The notes: generated by a model from the sequence alone, not told the origin. 64,000 bases of DNA from Rhytidiadelphus loreus (GCA_947034895.1 OX344765.1:31067001-31131000); one strand, 5' to 3'. Positions 24,901-38,030 are shown, counted from the stretch's first letter. Translations and numbers: made by a program.

Positions 24901-25207
24901 GATCACTTCCGCGAAGTCCGAGCCGTCCGCGTGTCGTGCGAGTAGGGCCTTACCAGACCATCCGTCGCGGGCAATGCCTTCGCAATCTGGAATGGGACTA
25001 GTGTCCTCGTCCTCCGCGGCAACTGCCTCCAAGTCCACATCCTCCTCTTCACATTCTTCGAAACCCTGAGCGTCGAAGGATTCACGAATGACATTTGCAC
25101 GATGTAAGTGAAACGAAACGAAGACTTGCGAACGACAGAAAAATCAAGATAGGCTCGATAGAAAAATGCTGCACCTCGTCGCCGTCGGATTTGCTAGAAG
25201 AAGTCAT
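21910..25207 (-). CDS. DUF7869-like transposon-derived protein, three exons, about 1,002 aa
   Basis: I assemble three phase-0 exons. Exon 1 is 25207-25175 (starting MTSSSKSDGDE, then GAG|GTGCAG). Exon 2 is 25065-23971 (entered at CGCTCAG, left at AAA|GTAGGG). Exon 3 is 23790-21910 (entered at TTTGTTTGCAG). The reading frame is intact throughout. The N-terminus is acidic; a basic block (RKYRYDRRTR) and a possible HTH-like region follow. The C-terminal half carries the hallmarks of DUF7869: a CSICDNL Cys pair, HIQMDNSWRENKN and VGHTHDNMD, whose Asp/His residues resemble a DDE/RNase-H-fold core. Such proteins are common multicopy, transposon-linked genes in some plants and invertebrates; a role in transposition is inference. 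A palindrome array lies 330-1,140 bp upstream of the start. Confidence 0.72.
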
Positions 25208-25539
25208 ACGCCACAACGAAGACTCCTGAAGTGGAATCGCGTGGAAGATATACTTAGGGTTGTTGACAGGATGGTCGCGGTCATAGAATGAAATGTCAAA
25301 GAATTGGCACAGCTTGTACGAAGTAATTGCCGACGCGTGGCTGCCAGACGCGAAGGCAAATCAGACGACGTATAGGCACGAATCAAGTCTCCTGAAGAAA
25401 CAATTCAAATCTCGGTATTCCAGAAGGACAAAGTTCAAAAAAAAAGTTTCATGTACATAACTACAGAGTGGAATGTCACAGTCAAGGGTACAGGCCAAAA
25501 AAATATGGTGCCTGCCAATGCAAAGAAGAAATAAACCGA

Positions 25540-26400
25540 TTCAACAGATCAGAGCGCCCGCCCTGAACAAAACTAGACTCGGTCGTGTCACACAAGATAA
25601 ACAGGATCAATGCTTGAAGTGCCCACTCACAATTGTTTCCAAGAAAGCTGTCGGGTCTTTGGTCTCCCCAATTCAGTTCAGAGCGCCCTCTCTGAACTGG
25701 ATCCAGGTTACCGATGGGCGAGACCGTGGCCAGGGAAATCCAAATCAAAGCGGGCGCTCTAAACTGAATCGAACAAAATTGTGACTAAATCCACGTCTGC
25801 GGAAAAATGGTTTAGGGCGCCCGCTCTGAACTGGGTCCTTACAGATTGGTGAGACCGTGGCCACGGAAATCCAAATCAGGGTGGGCGCTCTAAACTGAAT
25901 CGGACCGAAAACAAACTAAGTCCACGTCTACGAAAAATAGGTTTAGGGCGCCCGCTCTGAATTGGGTCCTTAGAGATTGTCGAGTCCGTGGCCACGGAAA
26001 TCCAAATCAGAGCGGGCGCTCTGAACTGAATCGGACCGTAAACTGACTAAGTCCACGTCGGTGAAAAATAGGTTTAGGGCGCCCGCTCTGAACTGGGTCC
26101 TTACAGATTGGCGAGTCCGTGGCCACGGAAATCCAAATCAGGGCGGGCGCCCTAAACCTATTTTGGACCGAAAACTGACTAAGTCCACGTCTACGAAAAA
26201 AAGGTTTAGGGCGCCCACCCTGAACTCATTGCCAGCACAATGTGGACCTCACGATTCAGTTTAGGCCGCCCGCTCTGAATTGAAAAAGGCACCAATAACG
26301 AACGCGACTTTGGAGGCATCAAAAAGGTTCAGAGCGGGCGCACTGATCCATTCTGACGCCCCAAGAGAAAGAGAATACTAATATTGAAACCCGTCAGGGC
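25540..26400. repeat. Array of GC-rich palindromes in ~130-bp tandem units
   Basis: About four and a half units of ~129-135 bp (anchor GTTTAGGGCGCCCGCTCTGAA at about 25811, 25940, 26071 and 26203, with an older unit from 25675). Each unit holds two near-palindromic sites of opposite central orientation (GAGCGCCCGCTC and GAGCGGGCGCTC), separated by a constant GTCCGTGGCCACGGAAATCC-type block. Diverged sites continue on both sides. The array lies upstream of the DUF7869-like gene and shares its palindrome with the array at 38.1-39.5 kb. Confidence 0.85.
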
Positions 26401-27423
26401 ACCCCCGCTGAACTATGCCGGGCCCAACCACTCTGGTCATTCACTATGGTCATGAGCACATGTGCAGCTTCGGGATATATAACAAGTGAATGAACTATAC
26501 TATCAGGAATGTTTTTGGATTACGAGACAGCATCTTCACACGTCGATGATGCACGCTCCAATGAGGCTCAGAAACAATCGGGGGAACTACACTATTTGTA
26601 TGCATGAATTCAACTATTGTGAATGCAGGAATCCAATTCTTAGGCTACACTGATCATGAGTTCAAGGGAAGCACGAAAAGGAATTGCGCTCATCACATGA
26701 ATTCGGATTCCGAGAATTCAGAATTCTACGAAAAGGAAATCTTAGCTGTCCACTACGTACTAGCCATTTGCGATTCAATCACTCGGGAATTACAATGCGC
26801 GAAGACGCTATAGGCAAGCGCAATCAAGGAATCATTCAAACAATGGACCTCTAAATGAACGACTTCTACGCATGTACCAAGACTAAACCCTAATCGGTCT
26901 CAATGCACGGACGCGACATGAAATGCATGGAGTGAAAAACAATGGAAGCGTACCTCCAATTATCAAGGTCCGATTCGGTGGAGGTCCACCCGCAACACAA
27001 ATTCGAATTGGCCAACTTGCTACGCGCAAAGCTGCAAGACATGAAATTCACCACAATAAAGCGCAAATAGACGAGGTTGTTTAAAATGGAAAATCAAACA
27101 GCGAGCCTTTCAAGAGGAAAACAATCGAAATGAAAAGCACCTTTCACTTCCAGGGTGATGAAGGAAGCTGAGCAAACGGAATGGAGAGGTTGGCGGGTCC
27201 AATGCGAAGGCTGAGAAATCACCGTACACTTCACTGGAGAACTGCCGAAGGTTGCTTCGCAACTTCTGTGTGTCTACCAAAAAAAGGCAGGAATACACTT
27301 TGACACCGGAAAACCTAAAACCGCCGATAATATGCGACGACGAGGAAAGAGGACGACAACCTCACACTAGAAGTGAAAGGTAGTTAATGCGATGCAGTAA
27401 TTTTTAATTGTAAGTTGGAACTA
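26401..27423. other. Unannotated stretch upstream of the palindrome array
   Basis: A TATA-like GGGATATATAAC occurs at about 26471. Only short frames without coding character are present; a leader exon of the minus-strand DUF7869-like gene could lie here but cannot be shown. Confidence 0.35.
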
Positions 27424-27425
27424 AT

Positions 27426-27754
27426 AAGGTGGAAGCACCCCAAATTGACAGTTTAAAAAATTCAGCATATTTGGAGACAACATTTCAGGAAATTAACATT
27501 TTCGTGGTGTTCAAAAAAATGAAGAGGTTTCTGGGACTTTCAAAGTTTCAGTCCTCTAGACCACTGGAACCATCCTGAACGTGGACCCAAATCTGAATTC
27601 TGACAAATTCAGCACTTACCCAATCACAGTGAAGAGAGGAGAAAACTTTATGACACTTGTCAAGGACCATTCAATAAAAGCCCAGGGACAGTTTGATGTC
27701 CATCTAGGAACAGGGATTAGGTACAGGTGTCATATTGGGTGCTTCCACTTTAAC
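27426..27754. mobile_element. MITE-like inverted-repeat element, ~330 bp
   Basis: Terminal inverted repeats read GTGGAAGCACCCCAAATTGACA on the left and, as reverse complement, GTGGAAGCACCCAATATGACA on the right. The interior is non-coding. I could not identify a convincing target-site duplication, so the superfamily is open. Confidence 0.5.
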
Positions 27755-30700
27755 CTTGGAGCGCTCCGACGTCCATTTTGTGTATGATGTACAGACTGAA
27801 ATTTAGTTTTCTTTCTCATCACTGTTTGGATGAAAGTCATCTAATTTGTGGTGATACTTTGTCAAGTTTTTGTCCTATCTAATGGTTGGATTTGGTGTTA
27901 CTAGAGTTCATTTTTTTCTTAAATTATAAATGTTAAAGTTTATGAAGCCAAAAATTGCATTGATTTTAGTTCAAAACTGAGTTTGCAAGACCGAGGTCAT
28001 AGATTTTAAGAACACAAAAGTTTCAAAAAATCACCACATGAAGAGAACCTCGTCTGGAATACATTCCAACAAGTTTTACTCAAAAAATGATAATAGTTTG
28101 CTTGTAATTGAATTCAGAAGATATTTTGAATTTTTTTTTTTTAATTAAAAAAAAAATATCGATGGTAGCATTGGTGAATCTAACCGCACACATGGAATCT
28201 AAAATTCATAATCTACAACTTTTACTAGTATATCAAGTCCAAAATATTCTTCCAAATTGTACTTTATAATGATTTTTCCCAAGTAGCCAATTTTGGAGAT
28301 GGATCCAAACGTTCGAGGGTTAAATTGAATTGAGATGTATTTTGCATGATTTAGAAAGCGTCATGAACACTTGGAGTTCTAGGATTTGATCCATTCATTG
28401 TAGTTCCTATATTCTTTACAGCTACAGTCTATGTGCGTAATGAGCGACAGATGCACTTCTGGCTTATAAAATCGCCAAATTTCACTGTCACTGCGAAAAT
28501 TCTGAAAAACACACGAAATAAGAGCTCCTCTTCTTTCTCTAGCCATGAAAGAAATACTACATAATTTTGGTTTCGCTGGCTTCTCAAACCAGGCCTGTCC
28601 AATATATAAAAAATCTATATGTAATAAAAAATCTAGATGTAGAGTTGAAAGTTTGCTAAAGGTGTACTCAATTTAATTAATACATGTAATTCCATTTCCA
28701 ATGGCAATTGGACTATACTGTGGTCCTGTAACTAATTATCAACGTAAAAAATAGGATTAGCATAAATTAGTACTACTAGATTCTTGTATATGAACACTAT
28801 ATATTCTAATAGTGTCAGAAGTCAAGGTTTTAGCACAAAGCCACCTCATTTCATTATTATTAATTAGTATAGTACTAACTATGTTTACTAAAATTCGTTC
28901 TAAAATTTGACCTCATTTGGACATGACAAAGGCAGTACTTGACTAATACAACGACAAACCTCGAATTTTTCCAATGGGATTCGATTTTGCAGCCGCAAGC
29001 ACACCTTGTCAGTCCTTATTTTAGGCAAAAGGAATTAAGGATGTCACTTGCCAGCGACTCATGCTTCCCCAATAGAAAATAGATTCAAGATTGTAGGACA
29101 TCCTAAATTGTTTGTGTTTTACGATAGAATTGAAATACACCAATGTCTATTGTGAGGTTGTTGGAGCTTGAAAACTTGACCATGTGAACAACTTTTTTTT
29201 TCCAAATATAAAAATTGAGGTGAGAAAAGAATCCTAAAAAAATAGTATTGTTCATAATTTTCATGAAATAGATATGAATGGAATAAATCACAGATTCCTA
29301 TGTACATATTAATAATATTATAGGTACAATGTAGAAAACAAGAAATTAATTTAAAAAAATAATGTAATATATTGAGACTCCGAGTCCCGGTCCTAAATCC
29401 ATATTGTTTCCCGAAGGGAAAATGGTAACTTACTTTATGGGTTAATATGTACAAATACTTTTAACATGTATCGTTCTTCAATGTCTGTAGAGCTTCTTTG
29501 GTCCTGTATGGGTTCATTATGAGTAATCCAACTTGTTGTCCATTATCTCATTTTTGTTAAATTTGGACTTCTTGAACCTTTTGGTCTTCTAAGCCTTCTA
29601 TATTAAAAGACTTAAAATTAAGTAACCCCTAAAGGATCGGAGTGTGTTTTTTGGCTGTAAAGAAATTTTGGGCAGGTACCTTCGAGCGGAAATTTTCATA
29701 TTTGGGGCAAGGAAGATCTTTCAAACGCACCAAACTTCATTACATTTGGGCACGCGTCAAAAGTTATAGCCTAATATGTTACTTTTTATCGTAACTGGGC
29801 AGTTTGGGCACATCAAGAAAAAATCACTTTTTTGAGGAAGAGAAATTTGAAATTGATTTTCTAGAGTTTCATATACACGATAAGCTTTGGATCATTCCAT
29901 CAGTTAGATCAATGAGTCAAAAGTGATGAGGATTTTTTGTTTGGGGGCAGTTTTGGATTTCCTACTCTAAAATAAACTTTGAAATCCTTTATCTTACCCA
30001 ATTTTCAATATTTTCGGACAAAAAAAAAATCGTAGGATGTACATACATTATTACAACATTTAGACCATTCGGGTTGGAAATTTCCAATTCCATATTTAAA
30101 TTGTAAACAATTTAGTATTTTCAATCATTCTCTACTACTACATGATACTTATTATTTTTTTCCTATATGCTGTACTATTCCAAAGTATTTGAAACCTTGA
30201 AGCATGTAGCCAACTTGTCTAAGAAAATAAATCCTAAGAAGCACCACCATTTAGGTCATTTTTTTCTTAGAAATGTGACCTTGTGAAGCATAGCTGCCCT
30301 TCTTTTCGTACGGTACAAAAAATGATTTTAGTTACTTTGAATGCTTATATCTTGCAATCCACCTGGTCGAAATGTTTGAAATTTTTACCACATGATTTTT
30401 ATACAACACAATACAAGATCCTATGGGTAGATATGTCCCAAAAAAATAATCCAGAATTTTGGTACTTGTACTAGAAATGGCAGTTTTGGAGCGATTCTGG
30501 TGAAAATATAGTGAATGTCCTTAAAGGGTTAATGAACATCTCAAATCTTTTGTTGGTAATTTTTTTAGACCTTTCAATAAAAATAAATATGACAAGGAAC
30601 TAAATATAATTAAATCCGAGAAGATGAGGGGCAAACAACATAGTTTGGAGAAGATCTTAATATATAGGACATGTAGAATTAATGATCAAATTAAATTTTG

Positions 30701-30914
30701 AAACACTATAATAATCAATTTTAAGGTGGTGCACAAAAATCATGTTCAACGCTAAACCTTCTATTTTATTTAGACCATTGCACTTCCCAAAACTGTATAA
30801 ATGGCCGTGACAATGAAGTGGAAAATAATACTTACGTCATGATCGTACGGAAGATGTATAATCCAAAACCAAATTTTATTTAATACCTTCTTATTTTTTT
30901 TTTTGGACATACCA

Positions 30915-31085
30915 TTTGCAAACCATGAGTCAAACTCTATAGTTTGCAGTTTGAAACCATGAGTCAAATTCTATAGTTTACAACTTGAAAACCATGAGTC
31001 AAACTCTATAGTTTGCAGATTGAAACCATGAGTCAAATTCTATAGTTTACAACTTGAAAACCATGAGTCAAACTCTATAGAATTC
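30915..31085. repeat. ~33-bp tandem repeat (ACCATGAGTCAAACTCTATAG type)
   Basis: Five to six copies of a unit containing CCATGAGTCAAA(C/T)TCTATAGTTT in tandem, alternating between two slightly different versions, which suggests a ~66-bp higher-order unit. Confidence 0.8.
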
Positions 31086-31324
31086 CTTAAAGCGTGCGAC
31101 TATAGGATGACTATGAATGCTCCATTGCTTTTACATTATGAATTCTATTCATAGAATGGTACCAATGAATGCTGTGAATCATTGGAATGTACAACAACAA
31201 TGCTCTTATTTGAAGCCATTCATGCCTCTAATCATGCCTTAGGATGCCGAAAGGTGCATTCAGTGAGTTGACGGGCCTCAAAAAGGCCGTTTCATCCCAT
31301 TCCTATGAAGATTGTTTGCTGCCT

Positions 31325-31700
31325 ATAATATTTAATAATTTTAAAAATTTTAAAAATTTTAAAAATTTAAAGAAATTTTAAAAATTTAAAGAAACTAAAA
31401 AAATTAAAAGGAATTAAAGAAATTGTAAAAATTGTAAAAATTGTAAAGAGATTTAAGAAATATAAAGAAATATAAGAAATATAAAGAAATTTAAAAAATT
31501 TGAAGAAATTTAAAAAATTTGAAGAAATTTAAAAAATTACAAGAAATTTAAAAAAGTTCAAGAAATGTAAAAAATTTCAAGAAAATTTAAAAATTCAAAA
31601 TTTTATTTAAAATTGTTAAAATTGTTAAAAATTGAGAAATTGAGACATTAAATTTAAAAAATTTAAAAATTAGAGAAATTTAAAAATTTAAAAATTATGG
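31325..31700. repeat. AT low-complexity tract (AAATTTAAAGA type)
   Basis: A run made almost only of A and T with recurrent AAATTTAAA and AAGAAATTT units. Confidence 0.8.
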
Positions 31701-33914
31701 AAGAAGGTTGAATGTAATCAGTTATCAGTGGTATTCAAAAAATTGAACCTAGACATACTTGTGATAACACTATAATTTATGCAATTCAGTAGCTTTTCTA
31801 ATTGAAATGGCTGTTTTATATTCAATTTAGCTATTTTAGAACTAGTTTAAACTATCTCTTGAGAATTTGAATTTTTTTTGGGTATCTATGTATTGTATGA
31901 AAATGATGAGCCATGTATGATAGTTCAAAAAACCGATATTTCCAACATCTCAATATTTCTGGGACAATAAATAAGAAAATAATATATATAATTTGTTAAT
32001 GCATGTTAACCCCTAAGTGCCTAAGCCTTTCCAAGTGTGTTTTTCCCATGAGAAAAGAACATGGGCTTATAGTTATCTCCATTGAAATAAAATGAATTTT
32101 TTTCAAAATCTAACCGTATGGATGTTTAAAGAGCTTGCTTATTAGTATGTACACCAATTTTGAGTGCAAAATTGCATAAGAGTTGTTAGATTATAATAAG
32201 AGAAATGTACGTTTTCTAGTAAGTTTTAATATGTTGTCCCTCTCCACAATGTTTCAGAAATTTGCACATAAAAGCTTTTTGGGATTAGAAGTGACATGAA
32301 CAACTACAAATTGTGTTAGCACACTAAAATACCCTTTCAAAAAACTTAAGATCACTTGAAAAGCTATTAAACTCATTACACAATCCACCTTGCAATTGTT
32401 GAGATGCAATTTTTTTAATAAGTATAATTCACAAATAACTCCAAATCAACACTTGCTTGTTTAAATTTTCAATGGTGAAAATTATGAAAACACTTTACTC
32501 TTTCGATTGGGACCATTTTCAAAGCCAATGAATAAGTGGAAGTTTTTAGATCTCAAATCAAGTGAAATTGCTCAAAGTTGAAAAATGAAATAAAATTAGC
32601 AAGCTTTACTCTTCCATTAACGGACATAAATGGCTTTGGAGACCTCTCAACACTCAAATATGTACCTTTCTCAGTGAAAAATGAAAGTTCTGAATAGTTA
32701 ACCCTGAAAAATGCCCCCAAAACATTTTAAGACGGGCAAACGAATTAAACTGCTCACTTCAAAATGAGCCTGAAATTTCAGATCGACCATATATGGTCGA
32801 TGAAGCAGTTAGGGGTTAAGAACAATCGTGTAGACTTCATGACGAAATGAAATGTAACCACCTATTATTTATTTCCTTGGAAATATTCATTAAAACTTAT
32901 GGTAGAATATGACATTGTTTTGTTTTGTTTTATGGTAGAATATGACATTGTTTTGTTTTGTTTTGTTTTTGTTTGCGGTGGTTTTGCATTCAATAGTCTA
33001 AAGTAAACTTTGAAATCTTTTATCTAACTCAATTCATTTTTGGTACTTGTCTTTTTGGTACTTGTTATTATAAAAATGCCGGTGTTTTAGGGGTTAATAG
33101 GGTCAATAGAAGACAAAGTAAAAATTCCCTTGGACTACTAACGCAGTATATTAAAAAATTTGAATTGATTGTGATTTCCTTTGCCATGTGAAAGCATTCT
33201 CTTCAAATGGTGTTTCACTTCAACTTTCTAGGGAACTTTATTGTCTAAAGCACAAGTTGTTTTTAGTTACCGCCAAGCTAGACTCCTGAAATTGTATCAT
33301 TAATGTAATTTTTTCTTCATTAGTTATTACGTACTCTTTTTTTCGATAAATTGGAGTAAAACTTCCTCCCACATGTATTGCATTCATACACAGTTTAGCT
33401 TGAGTGAAAGATTAAAAATATAATTATAAAAAAAGATTAGGGTACCAAAATTAACATATAGTTATGATAAAACCTAATTTACATTTATCGTGGATTTCAT
33501 TCAAGTTCCCTTAATAAAGATTCTATATGTAGAGTGAAAAGTGCACTTTAAGTGTATTCCATTTACTTTGAAATCTTATACTTCTCTATAGGAGTCCTCA
33601 CAACTAATACTAAACAATGTGATTAATTATTAAAAAAGGAGTTCGTGGATATAATATTTTTAAAAAATATAGTTGTGATTTAATTATTTCACTATTCAAA
33701 TAGCTTTTTTTCCTCATACATTATATTTTTTCCCAAGGGAGCAATGGGGCTAAGGTTTTTGCTGGCCCAATTTTCCATTTGAGGCGGGATTGGGGTTGGA
33801 TTGGGTTCTTCCGTTGGATTGAACAAACCTCTAACATCGATAAAGAGGATTTTATTTATTTGTTTTTAAAACCTACTTCATCTTTGGTTTCATTTCATGT
33901 CGATTTCATTTCAT

Positions 33915-34012
33915 CTTTCTTTGTGTGGATTCTTCATCACTCCATGATCATGAGCTATGGATTTGTGTGGATTCTTCATTACCCTATGATCATGAGCTAT
34001 GGATTTGGGTTA
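33915..34012. repeat. ~42-bp direct duplication
   Basis: A block with GTGTGGATTCTTCAT and ATGATCATGAGCTATGGATT occurs twice in tandem with few differences. A frame across it has no coding character. Confidence 0.7.
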
Positions 34013-35514
34013 AACCGATGTTGCATAACAGATTTTTGTTTTATACATTTTCTTTTAAATAAGCAGCAATAAAGAAGTATAACATAAAAAATAAAAAATA
34101 GTGTTTACTGAGAAAAATAGCATAGTTACGGTTAAAGTTGACCCAACTCATAATTGGAGTAATTGCAGGTTTAACTTGTGGTGGATGCATTTTTAAAATT
34201 ATAATTTTAAAAACAAAAACATATAAATTATGAATAGAAAATAAAAAATTATTAAAAAAAAAACAATAAAAAAAAAGAAGTAGTGTACCTAATAAAATTT
34301 TCTTTTGTTATAATTAATTAAATAGTACAAATTAATTAATTTTAATTTTACTAAGGAATATAAAAATTTTGGGGAGAAAAGGGAGAAAAGATCAAAAGGA
34401 AGTCTAAACATTAAGTATCTTATATATATTTGTCATATATTAAATAGAAAGGAAAAAAATATATATACATAAAATATATAAAAAACAAAGAAACACCTTT
34501 TAATTTTTTTGGAATAGAAAAAATAGGAAGATAAAGGAAAGGCAGTGTATTTTATAATTTTCTTTTATGGAGCAATCCAGAAATCCAAATGCCTATTAAT
34601 CAAGAATTCAGCCTTACAATCGGGCTTCAACACTTTACATTGCCTAGGGCCTGAGTCATGAATTGGAATTTGACCCTAGAACTCAACCTCAACCCTGTAC
34701 ATTATCTAAGGTTGGAGTCGTGATTTAGGATAAGATTGGTGGCAGATCAGGCCAGCCTTCCATCCTGCCTGAGGTTGTGTGTATACCGGCCCTAAGAATC
34801 AAAAGTTTTATAGGGGTTCAAATGTACTAGTAGATGTGTGCATTTAAAGAAAAAAATATACTAAATTTCACTTAGAGAAGTACACAGTTTTTACTTTGAA
34901 TAAAAAAGGCATTATTCATCTCCTTATTATGGTTCTACTAATTACCTAAATGACATTTGTGTCCTATAGAGTTGATCATCCACAATTGTTATAATCTAAA
35001 AATCCAACGTTTGAATTTTTTATGATTTATTTTGATTCATATTAAACAAAGTAGCATTTACATTTGTACACTTTAAAATACTTATTTTAGGCGCAAATAT
35101 GAGGAAGACAATAAGAAACGAAGGTACGACAATTCCTTGGAAAATGCTACTATGAGCAAGTTCTTGGGGCTACCACTGCGTTATACAAAATAAATCATAA
35201 TAGTGTATGAATAACATGTATCACAATTATGCCTATAATAGACTACAGTTTAACAATTCTAAGGCTAAATATGGGTGGTCCAAGTGGACCCCAAGGTCTT
35301 TTCTAGAGGTAAGGAGTTCATTATTTCCTACACTTTTATTTGCAATGTCATGTTTTAAGAAATTAGTAAATGAAAAAGACAATAGAATTTTAAGTGTAGT
35401 CTGAATATGTACGATTGACAGAGTACAACCGAACTTGGATAAGTGTTACCTCGAGAAGTGTTAAAACTCTATATGTGTTATGGAGATTTCCGCTCCCTTC
35501 AAATTAAGACTAGT

Positions 35515-36276
35515 GAGTACAAGCATGCTTGGGGTACCCTAGTCAAGAACCAAGGAACAGGAATGAAATAATTTTTGATTAGCCTATTTTACAAAAATAA
35601 ATTAGAGTAATTTTTTAAAAACATTGATTATTGTTAGAACACATATAGGCAAATAATTTTCATGAATCAAAACCTACTAAATCTTTAATTTTCATATTTG
35701 TTAGGATATAGCAGCTGATATTATATCAATGGAAAATATACATGTATATACAAGAATTTTACCATGATTTTTTGCCTAATAGTATTCACTACTTTACAAA
35801 TTACTTATCATGTTTTAATTATGAAATCCAAAAGAATCTCAAATTTTGAATTCCTTTTAAACGTAACCCCTCCTTGTTATATTTAGGATGATTTGAAAAA
35901 TAATAATAAATAGTTAAATATCCCATATCAAGTTATAAATTTGTAAAATTGGTTATTAAAACATCATAAACCAATGTAGTGATTTGAAAACACTTTCTAC
36001 TAAATATTTATATTCCTTCTTGATTCCTAAATGAAAAATGGACACTGCGACAGAGTCCTGAATGGGGCTTCAGGAATCATATTAACAACTTTAATCAATT
36101 AAAGGTAACTTTTTTTTAATGATTTCATATTCTATTCTATTTGAAGCAAGTAAATTTGTATTAAAATTAAGTTTCTACAGAAAAATTTGTAGCCTAATCC
36201 TACATTAAAGAAATGAAATTCACTATATATTATTGTGTGACGGTGTTTATGGGGTACCCCAAGCATGCTTGTACCC
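35515..36276. mobile_element. Inverted-repeat element with TAGT target duplication, 762 bp
   Basis: The left end reads GAGTACAAGCATGCTTGGGG and the right end, as reverse complement, GGGTACAAGCATGCTTGGGG. The element is flanked on both sides by TAGT (35511-35514 and 36277-36280), a likely 4-bp target duplication. The interior is AT-rich without coding potential, so it is non-autonomous. The terminal repeat itself contains the palindrome AAGCATGCTT. Confidence 0.65.
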
Positions 36277-36280
36277 TAGT

Positions 36281-36980
36281 AAGTGTTATGTGTTAAGTGT
36301 TACGCAATGTCGCGCTCGCGACTTAGTTGCAAAGTGACTCTAGATGTCCATTTTAGAAACAAACTAATAGGTAGAATGATGTATTTTTCCCGATCATAAA
36401 CTAAAAGATCATATATTTTTAAGCTCATATAAAGTAAAAGATAAGTGTACTTTTAAGTTTATAAACCCAAACTTTGAAGAAGTTCTTGAAGCGAAGACCT
36501 AATGACACCATGTTATCTATTAGGAATATTGAAGCACTAGAGAAAGAAGTACAATCTTGGCGTGACGTAGAAACTCACCAAAATACTATTGATTCATTGT
36601 TTCGATGGACTTAGATGAATAATGAATCAATATTTTGTAATTTCATCCATTTTTTCTATAAAAGTTATGTATTTACCTTTTTAATCTTTCTAATTTTTTT
36701 TTTTTTAAGTGTTACAAATCATCGGCATCACCCTCTATAAGTGTTATGTGTTACTAGTGTGTAAGTGTTAATAACTAAAAGGATGCTCCCAACCCCTAAC
36801 ACTTATCGAGGTTCGACAGTAAGTGAGTTGAGTGGTAGGCTTGGGGGCAGGTTTGGGAGTAGCGTGGAGCCTCGGAGAAGGTTTCCAGCAGGATCGGTTG
36901 TCCTGGAGGTTCGGACCAGGTTTGGATGAGCGTTGGTGTACCATTGGTTTGGATCGCCGTCAATGACGTCTGGCGGTCGT
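36281..36980. other. Spacer with scattered AGTGTTA repeats
   Basis: AGTGTTATGTGTTA-like words recur at 36285-36310 and 36735-36775, but no gene can be supported. Composition changes from AT-rich to GC-richer near 36850, approaching the candidate leader exon. Confidence 0.45.
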
Positions 36981-37542
36981 CTCTCCGCGCGCACTTTCCT
37001 AGTTTTCTTGTTTTGCTTTCAGCTTGCCGCCTCGCTCTTCCTTGTTTCTGTTTCTAGTTTTCTGGAGCACATGCAGTGGAAATTTGTGGCAGTGGGTTTC
37101 GGATTTGTAGAAGGTGTCTTCTTGCACGGGAAGTTGTGGTTGGTGGGCTTCTAATTGGTGGTACGTGCGCTGAATTTCTTGTTGGGAGGGCGCTTTCATT
37201 GATGTTTTGGGAGGGCGCTTTGAGGGAAATTAGACTGTACAGTTTCTTTTGGTGGTGTGTCAAGTAGCAGCATTGAGGTAATTTCCGTTTCATGTCGGTG
37301 CGATTTAGGGTTCTTCGGGGACGATGCGATCCAGGAGGAAGTGACTTGAGTTGGCAGCGTAGGCGCGACTTCGGGTGTAAGAGTTTGTGTGTGCGCCTTG
37401 AGCTTCCACAACCCCGCGACAGAAGCAGCTGAAGAACAAGTTTCGATTTCAGCGCGCGGCGAGTTCAGAGCGGTAGCGGTGTCTTCGTTTCAGCGAGGAG
37501 GAGAGACTTGTTCTTTCACCCAGAACTAGCTACGCATTGCAG
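36980..37542 (+). other. Candidate non-coding leader exon of the ParB-like gene
   Basis: A GC-richer block ends in a strong donor, GCATTGCAG|GTAAGT (intron from 37543). A good acceptor, CTGTCTGTGCACAG|, lies at 39696, four bases before the ATG at 39701. Together they would define a 2.15-kb 5'-UTR intron that contains the whole palindrome array. The 5' boundary of the exon is not visible. This is inferred from splice signals only. Confidence 0.4.
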
Positions 37543-37579
37543 GTAAGTGTCATGTTTTTTTTTCATTCCATCAACAAGT

Positions 37580-38030
37580 TTAGTTCTCTCGTCTGCTGGT
37601 GCCTTCTTCCGATTTCACGAGAGGTAAACTAGCTGTCAAGCGGATTCATCAAATGCGGATTTAGGGTTTAGATCTTCTGCTGGTCCTTCTGCCGATTGCA
37701 CGAGCTTGTTTCTAGCTGTCAAGCAGATTCATGACGCGAGGATTTAGGGTTTAGATCATTAGTGGTGTTGCATTTCGAGTTCTGGATTTTGTGACTTGTA
37801 ACTTTGTTGATTTGCTACCCATATTCAAACATGTCAACCAGTATTGCTGCCATTTGAACATGAGCGGTGGAATTTATCGGTTAGTGCATTGCATTGCATA
37901 CGGAATTGCGATTGCATGGCACTGCAAACGTCATTGTGATTGCATTGCATTGCATTCGTCAATGAGATTGTATTGCATAGCAGTCGTCATTGTGATTGCA
38001 TTGCATTGAAATTGTCATTGCTGTAATTCT
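37580..38030. repeat. Direct duplication and GATTGCATTGCATT repeats
   Basis: Two copies of a ~95-bp unit (TCTGCTGGT..TTCT..CCGATT..CACGAG, ending GGATTTAGGGTTTAGATC) lie at about 37590-37760. From 37890 to 38020 a degenerate GTGATTGCATTGCATT / CGTCATT unit recurs four to five times. The TTTAGGG words are isolated, not a telomeric array. Confidence 0.65.

Larger units (their letters stand above)
27755..35514. other. AT-rich gene desert
   Basis: Nearly 8 kb with no supportable gene on either strand. The only structure is low-complexity and short tandem repeats, the larger ones listed separately; a TTTTG-rich run lies near 32915-32970. Confidence 0.6.

Noticed and set aside
37665..37765. TTTAGGG words as an interstitial telomere repeat
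   Set aside because: Only isolated copies within a duplicated unit, not a tandem array.
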